Assembly (NCBI RefSeq): GCF_025567165.1
Contig: NZ_JAOQKC010000010.1
Location: 57,545 to 121,544, forward strand
Direction of reading: 5' to 3'
Origin: Laedolimicola ammoniilytica
Lineage (GTDB): Bacteria; Bacillota; Clostridia; Lachnospirales; Lachnospiraceae
DNA length: 64,000 nt
Position 1 is the stretch's first letter. The number at the start of each line of letters is the position of its first letter. Shown piece after piece: positions 16,282-24,348 of the stretch. Under the pieces are notes generated by a model. That model did not search any database. It was not told where the DNA came from and worked only from the letters and a program-made list of their open reading frames with translations. The translations under genes and the position numbers were made by a program.

Positions 16282-17499
16282 ATGGAAAATAAAAAGCAGT
16301 TTATCAGGGGAATTGCCGTCGGCGTGGTGATTACTGCGCTGGTGGCGGGCGGAGTTTCCTTCGGAAGCCGGGCGCTTACGAAGGTCTCCGATGAAAAGAA
16401 GGCGGAAAGCGGCGAGCTGAATCTGACCAGCACAGCGGTCGAGGATAAGATCACCGAGATTGAGACACTGGTTCAGAAGTATTATCTGAATGAGATTGAT
16501 ACGGAGCAGGTGGAGAACTATCTGTATAAAGGTATGATCGCAGGCCTGGATGACGCCTATGCGGCCTACTATACGAAGGAAGAATACCAGAGCATGATGG
16601 ATTCCACCAACGGAAGCTACTATGGCATCGGTGTGGAAATGAGTCAGAATATGACCACCGGAATCATCACCATTACCCGGGTCTTTGAGGGATCGCCCGC
16701 GGAGGAGGCAGGCCTGCTTCCGGGAGACGTCATTTACAAGGTGCAGGATACAGAGGTGACCGGAGAGGATCTGACCAAGGTGGTCTCCATGGTAAAGGGA
16801 GCGGAAGGCACGACGGTTCCGATTTCCGTGGCCAGGGAAGGGGAAAGCGATTATCTGACCTTTGACGTGGAACGCAGAACCATCGAGATCGCTACGGTAG
16901 AGCACAGGATGCTGGACGGCAATATCGGCTATATCTCCATCGCCAGCTTTGATGATGTGACGGTCAATCAGTTCCTGACCGCTCTGGAGGATCTGGAAAA
17001 TCAGGGAGAGACTGCGCTGATTATCGACCTTCGCAACAACGGAGGCGGCCTGGTGTCAAGCGCGGGCAGCATTCTCGACCGCCTGCTACCGGAAGGCCTG
17101 ATTGTATACACAGAAGACAAATACGGCAACCGGGAGGAACTGAAGTCCGACGCCGAGAACTATTTTGATAAACCGCTGGCTGTCCTGGTCAACGGAAACA
17201 GCGCCAGTGCTTCGGAAATCTTCGCCGGGGCCATCAAGGATTACGGAATCGGCACGCTGGTGGGAACCCAGACCTTTGGCAAGGGCATTGTCCAGAAGGT
17301 GTATCCCTTAAGCGACGGTACGGCTGTGAAGCTGACCGTATCCAAGTATTATACGCCCAAGGGCAACAATATCCATGGAATCGGCATAACGCCGGACGTG
17401 GAGGTGGAGCTGGATGCGGACGTGGCCAACGCGATCACGATTCCGGAGGAGAAGGATAACCAGCTTCAGAAGGCTGTGGAAATCTTAACAGAAAAATAG
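16282..17499 (+). CDS. Carboxy-terminal processing protease, S41 family
   Basis: 405 residues: N-terminal membrane anchor or signal (IRGIAVGVVITALVAGGVSF), a cap region, a PDZ domain (about 110-190, including YYGIGVEM and GLLPGDVIYKV) and the S41 catalytic core. The Ser-Lys-Gln triad is visible as Ser309 in NGNSASASE, Lys334 and Gln338 in FGKGIVQ; from memory this is the same spacing and numbering as Bacillus CtpB. It cleaves exported proteins from their C-terminal side. The gene is last in the ftsEX run and is followed by a terminator. Substrate unknown; the M23 protein next to it is a plausible one, by analogy to protease control of hydrolases. Confidence 0.93.
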   Translation: MENKKQFIRGIAVGVVITALVAGGVSFGSRALTKVSDEKKAESGELNLTSTAVEDKITEIETLVQKYYLNEIDTEQVENYLYKGMIAGLDDAYAAYYTKEEYQSMMDSTNGSYYGIGVEMSQNMTTGIITITRVFEGSPAEEAGLLPGDVIYKVQDTEVTGEDLTKVVSMVKGAEGTTVPISVAREGESDYLTFDVERRTIEIATVEHRMLDGNIGYISIASFDDVTVNQFLTALEDLENQGETALIIDLRNNGGGLVSSAGSILDRLLPEGLIVYTEDKYGNREELKSDAENYFDKPLAVLVNGNSASASEIFAGAIKDYGIGTLVGTQTFGKGIVQKVYPLSDGTAVKLTVSKYYTPKGNNIHGIGITPDVEVELDADVANAITIPEEKDNQLQKAVEILTEK

Positions 17500-17505
17500 A
17501 GAGCG

Positions 17506-17540
17506 AAACCCCTGTCCGGAGAATTACGGACAGGGGTTTT
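17506..17540 (+). terminator. Terminator after the S41 protease gene
   Basis: AAACCCCTGTCCG and CGGACAGGGGTTT form a 13-bp stem with a short loop, then TT. The dispersed repeat begins immediately after it. Confidence 0.85.
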
Positions 17541-17683
17541 ATGTAATAGGAAATTCCTGTGGAATTCCCTATTACATAAAAGCAAGCAGAGCTTGCAAGG
17601 ATGCGCACTCGGCGTAGTGGTAGATGGTTGCTGAAGCAACCGCGCCTCGGCGCGAGAATGTGCCAACGGCACATTCTTTTTTT
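17541..17683. repeat. Dispersed multi-hairpin repeat, copy 1
   Basis: About 143 bp made of successive hairpins: 17541-17577 (ATGTAATAGG arm with CCTATTACAT), 17582-17595 (GCAAG/CTTGC), CACT/AGTG near 17606, GGTTGC/GCAACC (17626-17641), GCGC/GCGC, and a last 9-bp hairpin GAATGTGCC/GGCACATTC (17656-17676) with a run of seven T. The 77-nt core matches the second copy at 63.8 kb at 75 positions, while both end hairpins differ in sequence but keep pairing. A 79-codon minus-strand frame across it is probably not a gene. Confidence 0.85.
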
Positions 17684-17772
17684 GGTAAATCTAAAAATAT
17701 TCTAAAAAGTCATAAAAATCTGTAAAACCCCATGTGACATAACATGCATACAAAACATAAAAATTCAAAACG

Positions 17773-17948
17773 TTCATATAAATGAAATAATTTAGTCAAA
17801 ATGCAAAAATATTGTTTTTAAACTCGTGCAATAAGCACAGAAAATTTGTTTAATGCTACAAAAATATCAAAACACACATAAAATGAACATAAAACAATAC
17901 AGAATGTTCATATAAAACCTTGCAAGATAAGAGGCGATTTTGTATGAT
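17773..17948 (+). promoter_or_regulatory. Promoter and operators of the ascorbate operon
   Basis: TTGCAA (17920-17925), 17-nt spacer, TATGAT (17943-17948), 62 nt before ulaG. Just upstream an 8-bp inverted pair, ATGAACAT (17883-17890) and ATGTTCAT (17904-17911), has centres 21 bp apart, two helical turns. A similar dyad, TTCATATAAATGAA, is at 17773-17786. These are good candidates for binding by the DeoR-type regulator encoded in the same locus. The rest of the gap 17684-18010 is AT-rich without genes. Confidence 0.65.
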
Positions 17949-18010
17949 AAGCACATAAGAAAAAAGAAACCAAGAATATAAATATCCAAGAAGAAAGGGA
18001 GATTTGAGAA

Positions 18011-19114
18011 ATGTCCAAAATTAGTGAAATGACAAGAGACAGCTGGATCAAAAGCACCTTCCCGGAGTGGGGAACCTGGCTCGTAGAAGATATCGAGAAC
18101 GAGGTTGTAGCGCCCGGAAACGTGGCTATGTGGTGGCTGGGATGTACCGGCGTATGGTTTAAGACACCGGCTGACACCAATATCACCATCGACCTGTGGT
18201 GTGGAAACGGTAAGAGAACCCATGGCGACAACAAGATGAAGCCGGGCCATCAGATGGCAAATATGTGCGGCGGACGTCTGATGCAGCCGAACCTGAGAAA
18301 CGTACCCTTCGTCATTGACCCGTTTGCTTTCAAGCATGTGGACGCAGTTCTGGCAACCCATTACCATCAGGACCATATGTCAGCAGAGTGGGCAGCACAT
18401 GTTATCCAGAGCGGAATGACTACGACCGATGAGAACGGAAAAGAGATTCCGGTACCCTTCATCGGACCGAAGAAGTCTGTAGAGACCTGGGTAAAATGGG
18501 GCGTTCCGGAAGAACGCTGCATTACTGTGAAGCCGGGCGATACCATCAAGATCAAGGACCTGGAGATCGTTGCTCTGGACAGCTTTGACCGTACCTGTAT
18601 CGTTACCACAGACGATACCAGCGAGAACAGAGAAGAGCTGACAGGCGTTTGCCCCACGGATATGGACGATAAGGCAGTAAACTACCTGGTTAAGACTCCG
18701 GGCGGAAACATCTATCACTCCGGTGATTCTCACTTCTCCATTTACTTTGCAAAGCATGGTAAGGATTATGATATCGATGTTGCATTTGGTTCCTTCGGTG
18801 AGAACCCCATCGGTATGCAGGATAAGATGAGCTCTGTAGATATCCTTCGTATGGCTGAGAACCTGCGGTGTAAGGTTGTTGTCCCGATTCACTGGGACGT
18901 ATGGACCAACTTCCAGGCAGACTGCGACGAGATCAAGCTGCTGTATGATTTCAAGAAGGACAGAAACGAGTACAAGTTCCATCCGTTCTTCTGGCAGGTA
19001 GGCGGAAAGTACACCTATCCCCAGGACAAGGATAAGATTTACTATCATCACAGAAGAGGCTTTGAGGACTGCTTCGAGCATCCCCAGAACATTCCGTTCC
19101 GTTCCTGTCTGTAA
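18011..19114 (+). CDS. ulaG: L-ascorbate-6-phosphate lactonase
   Basis: 367 residues, metallo-beta-lactamase fold. The metal motif THYHQDH lies at His117/His119/Asp121/His122, with NIYHSGDSHFS and VVPIHWDVWTNF further on, as in UlaG. The enzyme opens the lactone ring of L-ascorbate 6-phosphate to give 3-keto-L-gulonate 6-phosphate. Length and the N-terminal MSKISEMTRDSWIKSTFPEWGTWL are standard for the family. It is the first gene of the ula run (27 nt to the IIA gene) and directly follows the promoter at 17920. Confidence 0.96.
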   Translation: MSKISEMTRDSWIKSTFPEWGTWLVEDIENEVVAPGNVAMWWLGCTGVWFKTPADTNITIDLWCGNGKRTHGDNKMKPGHQMANMCGGRLMQPNLRNVPFVIDPFAFKHVDAVLATHYHQDHMSAEWAAHVIQSGMTTTDENGKEIPVPFIGPKKSVETWVKWGVPEERCITVKPGDTIKIKDLEIVALDSFDRTCIVTTDDTSENREELTGVCPTDMDDKAVNYLVKTPGGNIYHSGDSHFSIYFAKHGKDYDIDVAFGSFGENPIGMQDKMSSVDILRMAENLRCKVVVPIHWDVWTNFQADCDEIKLLYDFKKDRNEYKFHPFFWQVGGKYTYPQDKDKIYYHHRRGFEDCFEHPQNIPFRSCL

Positions 19115-19140
19115 GCTTTGGAATAAGGGAGAAAAGGATT

Positions 19141-19599
19141 ATGTTAAGAGAGTTTGTGGAAAAGAAGCATTATCTGTTTGCCAAGGAAGCAAAGGACTGG
19201 GAAGATGCTATCATCATGAGTTGCAAATCCCTGGAGGCAGACGGAACGGTAGAATCCAATTACGCCCATGATATCGTAGAGTGCGTTCGCAAGTACGGTC
19301 CGTATATCGTAATCATGCCGAACATCGCGATGCCGCATTCCCAGGAGGGCGCAGTCGGAGTCAACAAGACGGCCATCGGCTTTATGAAGCTGGAGAAGCC
19401 GGTCAGCTTTGACCCGAATGACCCGGAAAAGGACGCTCAGCTGTTCTTCACCCTGGCATCCTGCAATCCGGATCAGCATCTGAACAATATGATGCGTCTG
19501 TCGGAAATGCTGATGAATGAGGAGCTGGTAGCAGAGCTTCTGAAGGCTGAGGGGCCGGAGGATCTGCTGAAGCTTCAGGAGAAGTATCTGGACAAATAA
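19141..19599 (+). CDS. ulaC: Ascorbate PTS component IIA
   Basis: 152 residues, PTS EIIA type 2 (mannitol/fructose fold). The phosphorylated histidine is His66 in MPNIAMPHSQEG. It receives phosphate from HPr and passes it to UlaB. Co-directional between ulaG and ulaA; AGGGAGAAAAGG precedes the ATG. Confidence 0.93.
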   Translation: MLREFVEKKHYLFAKEAKDWEDAIIMSCKSLEADGTVESNYAHDIVECVRKYGPYIVIMPNIAMPHSQEGAVGVNKTAIGFMKLEKPVSFDPNDPEKDAQLFFTLASCNPDQHLNNMMRLSEMLMNEELVAELLKAEGPEDLLKLQEKYLDK

Positions 19600-19670
19600 G
19601 AACCTGACCGCGGCCTGTGAGGACGGGCTGCGGTTAAAGATAAAGGGGAAAATGTAGGAGGAAAAGAGTT

Positions 19671-21161
19671 ATGGATATTTTAATGAGAGCATGGTCGTAC
19701 TTTGCTACGAACATTCTGCAGCAGCCGGCATGGATGATCGGCCTGATCGTACTGATTGGTTACATTCTGCTGAAGAAACCCTGGTATGATGTACTTGGCG
19801 GAACCATCAAGGCAGTCGTAGGTTACATGATCCTGGCAGCAGGTTCCGGCGGACTGGTAAGCAACTTCCGTCCGGTGCTGGTAGGCCTGAAGGATCGTTT
19901 CAATCTGGACGCTATGGTTATCGACCCGTATTTCGGACAGAACGCGGTAACCGCAGGCCTGGAGGAAGTATTTGGAAAGCCGTTTTCACAGGTTATGATG
20001 CTTCTTCTGATTGCGTTTATCATCAACATTTTACTGGTTCGTTTCAGTAAGGTAACAAAGCTTCGTTCTCTGTTTACCACAGGTCATATACAGGTACAGC
20101 AGGCTTCCACAGCTTACTGGCTGATCCTGTTCGCACTGCCGGGACTGGCTACCAATAACACAGCGCTTCTGGTGGTAATGGCAATCGTACTTGGTCTGTA
20201 TTGGGCAGTAGGCTCCAACCTGACCATCAAGCCGACCCAGGAGCTGACAGACGGCGCAGGCTTCTGTCTTGGACATCAGCAGATCATGGGAGTGGCACTG
20301 TTCTCCTGGATCGCAGGCAAAATGCATGAGCGCGATGTAAAGAAGGGCAAAGAGGCTTCCAAGAAGCTGGAGGATATCGAGCTTCCGGGCTTTATGTCCA
20401 TCTTCAATGAGAACATGGTATGTACCGCAATCCTGATGACGGTATTCTTTGGAGCAATCCTTCTGGTTCTTGGCAGAGATTATCTGACTGAGGCCGGATT
20501 CATGAAGGAAGGACAGAGCTTCCTGTTCTATATCCTGACTGTCTGCCTGAACTTCGCAGTATATCTGGCAATCCTGCAGCTGGGTGTTCGTACCTTCGTA
20601 ACAGAGCTGACCAATTCCTTCCAGGGTATTGCCAATAAGTGGCTCCCGGGTTCTGTACCGGCAGTAGACTGTGCGGTATCTTACGGTTTCGGTTCCCCGA
20701 ACGCAGTACCGATTGGTTTCCTGGCTGGTGCTCTTGGACAGTTTATCGCAATCGGCGCTCTGATTCTTCTGAAGAGCCCGGTACTGGTAATTGCCGGATT
20801 CGTACCTGTTTTCTTTGACAATGCGACCATCGCGGTGTATGCTAATAACAAGGGCGGTCTGAAAGCAGCGCTTATCCTGCCGTTTATCTCCGGTCTGTGC
20901 CAGGTATTCGGTTCTGCGCTCATCGCAGGCTGGGTAGGCATGGCAGCATACGGCGGATACCTTGGTATGTGGGACTGGGCAGTTGTATGGCCGGTATTCA
21001 CAGTTCTGATGAAGTACTTAAGCTACGCAGGTCTGGCAATCGTAATTGTTGCCCTGCTGGCTATCCCGCAGCTGCAGTACAGAGCTGACAAGGAAGGCTA
21101 CTTCCTGATGACTGAGGACTGGGAAGCATACAAAGAGCTGAAGGCTAAGAAGGCTGAATAA
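19671..21161 (+). CDS. ulaA: Ascorbate PTS permease component IIC
   Basis: 496 residues, about eleven membrane helices, with the SgaT/UlaA features WYDVLGGTIKAVVGYMILAAGSGGLVSNFRPVL and a conserved region around LTDGAGFCLGHQQ. It carries L-ascorbate across the membrane while UlaB phosphorylates it. AGGAGGAAAAG precedes the ATG. Length is slightly above E. coli UlaA (about 465) but usual for Firmicutes. Confidence 0.95.
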   Translation: MDILMRAWSYFATNILQQPAWMIGLIVLIGYILLKKPWYDVLGGTIKAVVGYMILAAGSGGLVSNFRPVLVGLKDRFNLDAMVIDPYFGQNAVTAGLEEVFGKPFSQVMMLLLIAFIINILLVRFSKVTKLRSLFTTGHIQVQQASTAYWLILFALPGLATNNTALLVVMAIVLGLYWAVGSNLTIKPTQELTDGAGFCLGHQQIMGVALFSWIAGKMHERDVKKGKEASKKLEDIELPGFMSIFNENMVCTAILMTVFFGAILLVLGRDYLTEAGFMKEGQSFLFYILTVCLNFAVYLAILQLGVRTFVTELTNSFQGIANKWLPGSVPAVDCAVSYGFGSPNAVPIGFLAGALGQFIAIGALILLKSPVLVIAGFVPVFFDNATIAVYANNKGGLKAALILPFISGLCQVFGSALIAGWVGMAAYGGYLGMWDWAVVWPVFTVLMKYLSYAGLAIVIVALLAIPQLQYRADKEGYFLMTEDWEAYKELKAKKAE

Positions 21162-21207
21162 AGATTCGCCAAATATACACTAGTTAATCCGATAGGAGGA
21201 AACGACA

Positions 21208-21504
21208 ATGCTGAACATTTTGGTTTGCTGCGCAAACGGCGCCGGAACAAGTCTGATGATGAAGATGACTACAGAGAAGGTTGTAAAGTCTCTGGGTATC
21301 AAGGTTGGAAAGCTGCATCACTGCTCTCTTTCTGAAGGAAAGAGCTCTGCAACCCAGTTTGATGTAGTATTCTGCCCGCTGAACTTCATCTCCATGTTCA
21401 AGGAAGCAGAAGCAAAGGGTGTCCATGTAATCGGTCTGAAGAACGTAATGTCTCAGGCAGAGATGGAAGAAAAACTGAAAGCATCCGGAGTACCGCTTGA
21501 CTAA
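21208..21504 (+). CDS. ulaB: Ascorbate PTS component IIB
   Basis: 98 residues of the PTS EIIB lactose/ascorbate fold. Phospho-acceptor Cys8 lies in ILVCCANGAGTS, the P-loop-like motif of the family. AGGAGGAAAC precedes the ATG. A terminator after it separates the transport genes from the regulator gene, so downstream genes may be expressed at lower level by read-through or from another promoter. Confidence 0.93.
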   Translation: MLNILVCCANGAGTSLMMKMTTEKVVKSLGIKVGKLHHCSLSEGKSSATQFDVVFCPLNFISMFKEAEAKGVHVIGLKNVMSQAEMEEKLKASGVPLD

Positions 21505-21521
21505 AGCTTAGACAAGACGAG

Positions 21522-21563
21522 GGCGCTTCCCCGTGGCTGGAAGGCCATGGGGGAGCGCTTTTC
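21522..21563 (+). terminator. Terminator after ulaB
   Basis: A long stem pairs GGCGCTTCCCC-GTGGC with GCCATGGGGGAGCGC (21522-21558), followed by TTTTC. Confidence 0.8.
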
Positions 21564-21606
21564 TGATGGATATGATTCAAAAGGATACAAGAAGGAGTGA
21601 AATGCC

Positions 21607-22365
21607 GTGAAAACAAGCCGTTCCATTGTGAACAGTCGAAGAGAGAAAATCCTGGAGACCGTAAGAAATGACGGAGATGTGTCAGTCAGCAGCCTGTCGG
21701 AAATGCTGCAGGTTTCTCCCCTGACGATTCGGCGCGATCTCCAGTATCTGGAAGAACATAAACTCCTGGAGCGCTTTTACGGAGGCGCAAGGACAGGAAA
21801 TGCGGAAGTACCGCGAAAAAACAGCAGAGAGCTCCGGAAGGAACGGATTGCAAAATATGCGGCCGGTCTGGTGGAGGATGGAGACAGCATTCTTCTGAAT
21901 ACCAGCTCCACAGCTCTTGCTATGGTAAAATACATTACCAGCCGGAATGTAACAATTATTACAAATAACGGAAATATTATCAACGAGGAGAATCCCTCCC
22001 AGGCAACGATTATTCTTCTGGGTGGGGAACTGCGGTATCAGAAGGGCGCTATGGTTGGTGACTTTACAAAAAATAGTCTGGCGTACGTGACCGCGAAGAA
22101 AAGCTTTATCGGATGTACGGGAATCAGTCCGGACATCGGTATGGTGACAGAGATGGTGAGCGAGGTAAACCTGAACCAGATGATGTTTCAGCGGGTAACC
22201 GGCGCATCTTATATTCTGGCAGACAGCTCCAAGTTCGGAGAAAGAGCAGGAGGAGTATCCTGTCCGCCGGAGAAAATAGAAAATATTATCACGGACATGA
22301 ACGCCCCGGCGGATATGCTCCGTGAATTTCGTGAAATGGGAACCTGGGTATATCAGGTAGATTAG
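21607..22365 (+). CDS. DeoR family transcriptional regulator (UlaR-like)
   Basis: 252 residues. The N-terminal winged helix reads DVSVSSLSEMLQVSPLTIRRDLQYLEEHKLLERFYGGA, the DeoR signature, and the C-terminal domain has the sugar-phosphate isomerase-like fold (INTSSTALAMV-type region and DSSKFGERAG). GTG 21607 is the start: the ATG at 21602 is followed by a stop two codons later, and AAGGAGTG fits. It lies inside the ula locus, so control of the ascorbate genes is likely, probably sensing L-ascorbate 6-phosphate as UlaR does. Confidence 0.9.
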   Translation: MKTSRSIVNSRREKILETVRNDGDVSVSSLSEMLQVSPLTIRRDLQYLEEHKLLERFYGGARTGNAEVPRKNSRELRKERIAKYAAGLVEDGDSILLNTSSTALAMVKYITSRNVTIITNNGNIINEENPSQATIILLGGELRYQKGAMVGDFTKNSLAYVTAKKSFIGCTGISPDIGMVTEMVSEVNLNQMMFQRVTGASYILADSSKFGERAGGVSCPPEKIENIITDMNAPADMLREFREMGTWVYQVD

Positions 22366-22392
22366 GTAACTGGTCAGGTACTGAACAGTTAC
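22366..22392. repeat. 27-bp imperfect palindrome, copy 1
   Basis: Starts GTAACTGGTCAG and ends CTGAACAGTTAC around a GTAC centre. The same sequence with one internal change occurs at 30439-30465. It begins directly after the deoR-type stop codon and ends 17 nt before the next start. Confidence 0.7.
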
Positions 22393-22408
22393 AGATTAGG
22401 AGACTGGA

Positions 22409-23458
22409 ATGAAAGTAAATAAAATCAAAACACATGAACTGGAAAAATGCTATTCCATCTGTCCGCTGACCTACAACGGAGCAGAGCATATGCTGGTAGC
22501 GGCAGAGAAGGTGAATAAGTGTCTGCTGTTTGATCTGGATGGAAATCTGGAAGAAACCGTATGGGACGAGCCCGGCGGAGTCATGACCATGGTTCAGATT
22601 CCGGGAAGCAACGGCGAGTTCCTGGCTACCCATAAATTCTATTCACCGAACGATTCCAAGGAGGCGAAGATTATCCTGGCTTCTCCCAAGGGAAAAAATG
22701 ACTGGGCGGTAAAAACCATTGCGGATCTGCCCTTCGTACATCGTTTCGATATCCTGACCAGAGGCGGCGTAAACTACATCGTTGCCTGCGCGCTGAAGTC
22801 CGGTCATGAGTTCAAGGATGACTGGAGTATGCCTGGTAAGATCTGGGTAGGCGAGCTTCCGGCGGACTTAAGCGATATCAACGAGGATAACCAGGTGAAG
22901 CTGGTGCCGCTGAAAGAGAACCTGTTGAAGAACCATGGTTACTGCCGCGTAGAGAAGGACGGCGTCATGAGCGGTATCGTGGGAACTGAGAATGGTATTT
23001 TCAAGGTGACGCCGCCGGCAGAAAAGGGCGGTGAGTGGACCGTAGAAACTCTGACAGAGGATCCGGCCAGCGATATGACCTTTGCTGATTTCGATGGAGA
23101 CGGCGAGGATGAAATGCTGGTTATGACCCCGTTCCACGGCGATACCATCAAGATTTACAAGAAGGTAAACGGCAAGTACGCCTGCGTAAAGACCTTTGAG
23201 GGTTCCTATGAGTTCCTGCACGGTATCTGGGGCGCAGAGATTCTGGGCAAGGGTATGGCGATCATCGGAAACCGTAAGGGCGATCGGGATCTGATGGCAT
23301 GCTATCACGACGGTAAGGATTATGTCCTGGAGGTTCTGGATCATAACGTAGGACCGGCCAACACCCGTGTATACAAGAAGCCGGGCAACAAGCTGGGCAT
23401 CCTGTCTACCAACCGCGAGATCGACGAGATCGCGTTCTATGAGATTGAGAGCCTGTAA
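22409..23458 (+). CDS. Cytosolic beta-propeller-like (VCBS/FG-GAP) protein of the ascorbate locus
   Basis: 349 residues, no signal peptide or membrane helix. Repeating short beta-rich blocks (for example LLFDLDGNLEETVW, KIWVGELP, FADFDGDGEDEMLVMTPFHGDTIKIYKK) suggest a beta-propeller; DFDGDGEDE is a calcium-loop motif of FG-GAP/VCBS repeats. The gene sits between the regulator and ulaE, with GGAGACTGG before the ATG. I do not recognise an assigned function. Because the locus lacks ulaD, an enzymatic or ligand-binding job in ascorbate breakdown is possible, noting that some sugar lactonases are propellers; this is inference only. Confidence 0.7.
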   Translation: MKVNKIKTHELEKCYSICPLTYNGAEHMLVAAEKVNKCLLFDLDGNLEETVWDEPGGVMTMVQIPGSNGEFLATHKFYSPNDSKEAKIILASPKGKNDWAVKTIADLPFVHRFDILTRGGVNYIVACALKSGHEFKDDWSMPGKIWVGELPADLSDINEDNQVKLVPLKENLLKNHGYCRVEKDGVMSGIVGTENGIFKVTPPAEKGGEWTVETLTEDPASDMTFADFDGDGEDEMLVMTPFHGDTIKIYKKVNGKYACVKTFEGSYEFLHGIWGAEILGKGMAIIGNRKGDRDLMACYHDGKDYVLEVLDHNVGPANTRVYKKPGNKLGILSTNREIDEIAFYEIESL

Positions 23459-23486
23459 GCAGGATCTTTGTAGGAAAGGATAAAAC

Positions 23487-24335
23487 ATGAAAGCATACAG
23501 CATTGGATTATACGAAAAGGCTATGCCGAATACGCTGACCTGGAAGGAAAAGCTGGAGGCAGCGAAAGAGGCAGGTTATGATTTCGTGGAAATCAGCATC
23601 GACGAGACCGACGCGAAGCTGGCCCGCCTGGACTGGACCAAAGAAGAGCGTCTGGAGCTGGTAAAGACCATGTATGAGGTGGGACTGCCCATCCGCAGCA
23701 TGTGCCTGTCCGGCCACCGGAAGTACCCGCTGGGAAGCAGCGATCCGGCTACAGAGGCAAGAAGCCTGGAGATTATGGAGAAGGCCATTCAGCTGGCAGA
23801 CGATTTGGGCGTCCGCATCATCCAGCTGGCAGGCTATGACGTATATTATGACGAATCCACACCGGAGACTGTAGAGCGTTTCGGACGGAATCTCAAAAAG
23901 GCAGCCCGTATGGCAGCCAGAGCAGGCGTGCTGATGGGCTTCGAGACCATGGAGACCGAGTTCATGAACACCTGTGAGAAGTCCATGAAATACGTAGACA
24001 AAATCAATTCCACTTACTTGAATGTATATCCGGACTGTGGTAATATCAATAATGCGGCAATTACCTATGGAACCGATGTGCTTGCAGACCTTAGAAGCTG
24101 TGATGGCCATGTGGTTGCCATGCATTTAAAGGAGACTGTTCCGGGCAAATTCCGCGACATGATGTACGGAGAGGGACAGGTTGATTTCCCGGCGATGATT
24201 GACACCGCATGGAAGATTGGTGTGCGCCGTTTTGTAACGGAGTTCTGGTATCTGGGCAAGGAGGATTGGAAGGCAGATCTGCATTTTGCCAATTCTGCCA
24301 TGAGAAAGCTCCTGGATCAGAAGGCGGACGACTAA
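23487..24335 (+). CDS. ulaE: L-ribulose/L-xylulose-5-phosphate 3-epimerase
   Basis: 282 residues, a TIM-barrel sugar epimerase (AP-endonuclease family 2). The start MKAYSIGLYEKAMPNTLTWKEKL and motifs SMCLSGHRKYPLGS, IIQLAGYDVYY, GFETMETEFMNT, and DVYPDCGNINN-like segment match UlaE/SgaU. It converts L-xylulose 5-phosphate to L-ribulose 5-phosphate. It follows the propeller gene by 28 nt and is 13 nt from ulaF. Confidence 0.94.
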   Translation: MKAYSIGLYEKAMPNTLTWKEKLEAAKEAGYDFVEISIDETDAKLARLDWTKEERLELVKTMYEVGLPIRSMCLSGHRKYPLGSSDPATEARSLEIMEKAIQLADDLGVRIIQLAGYDVYYDESTPETVERFGRNLKKAARMAARAGVLMGFETMETEFMNTCEKSMKYVDKINSTYLNVYPDCGNINNAAITYGTDVLADLRSCDGHVVAMHLKETVPGKFRDMMYGEGQVDFPAMIDTAWKIGVRRFVTEFWYLGKEDWKADLHFANSAMRKLLDQKADD

Positions 24336-24348
24336 AGGAGGAGAAATC

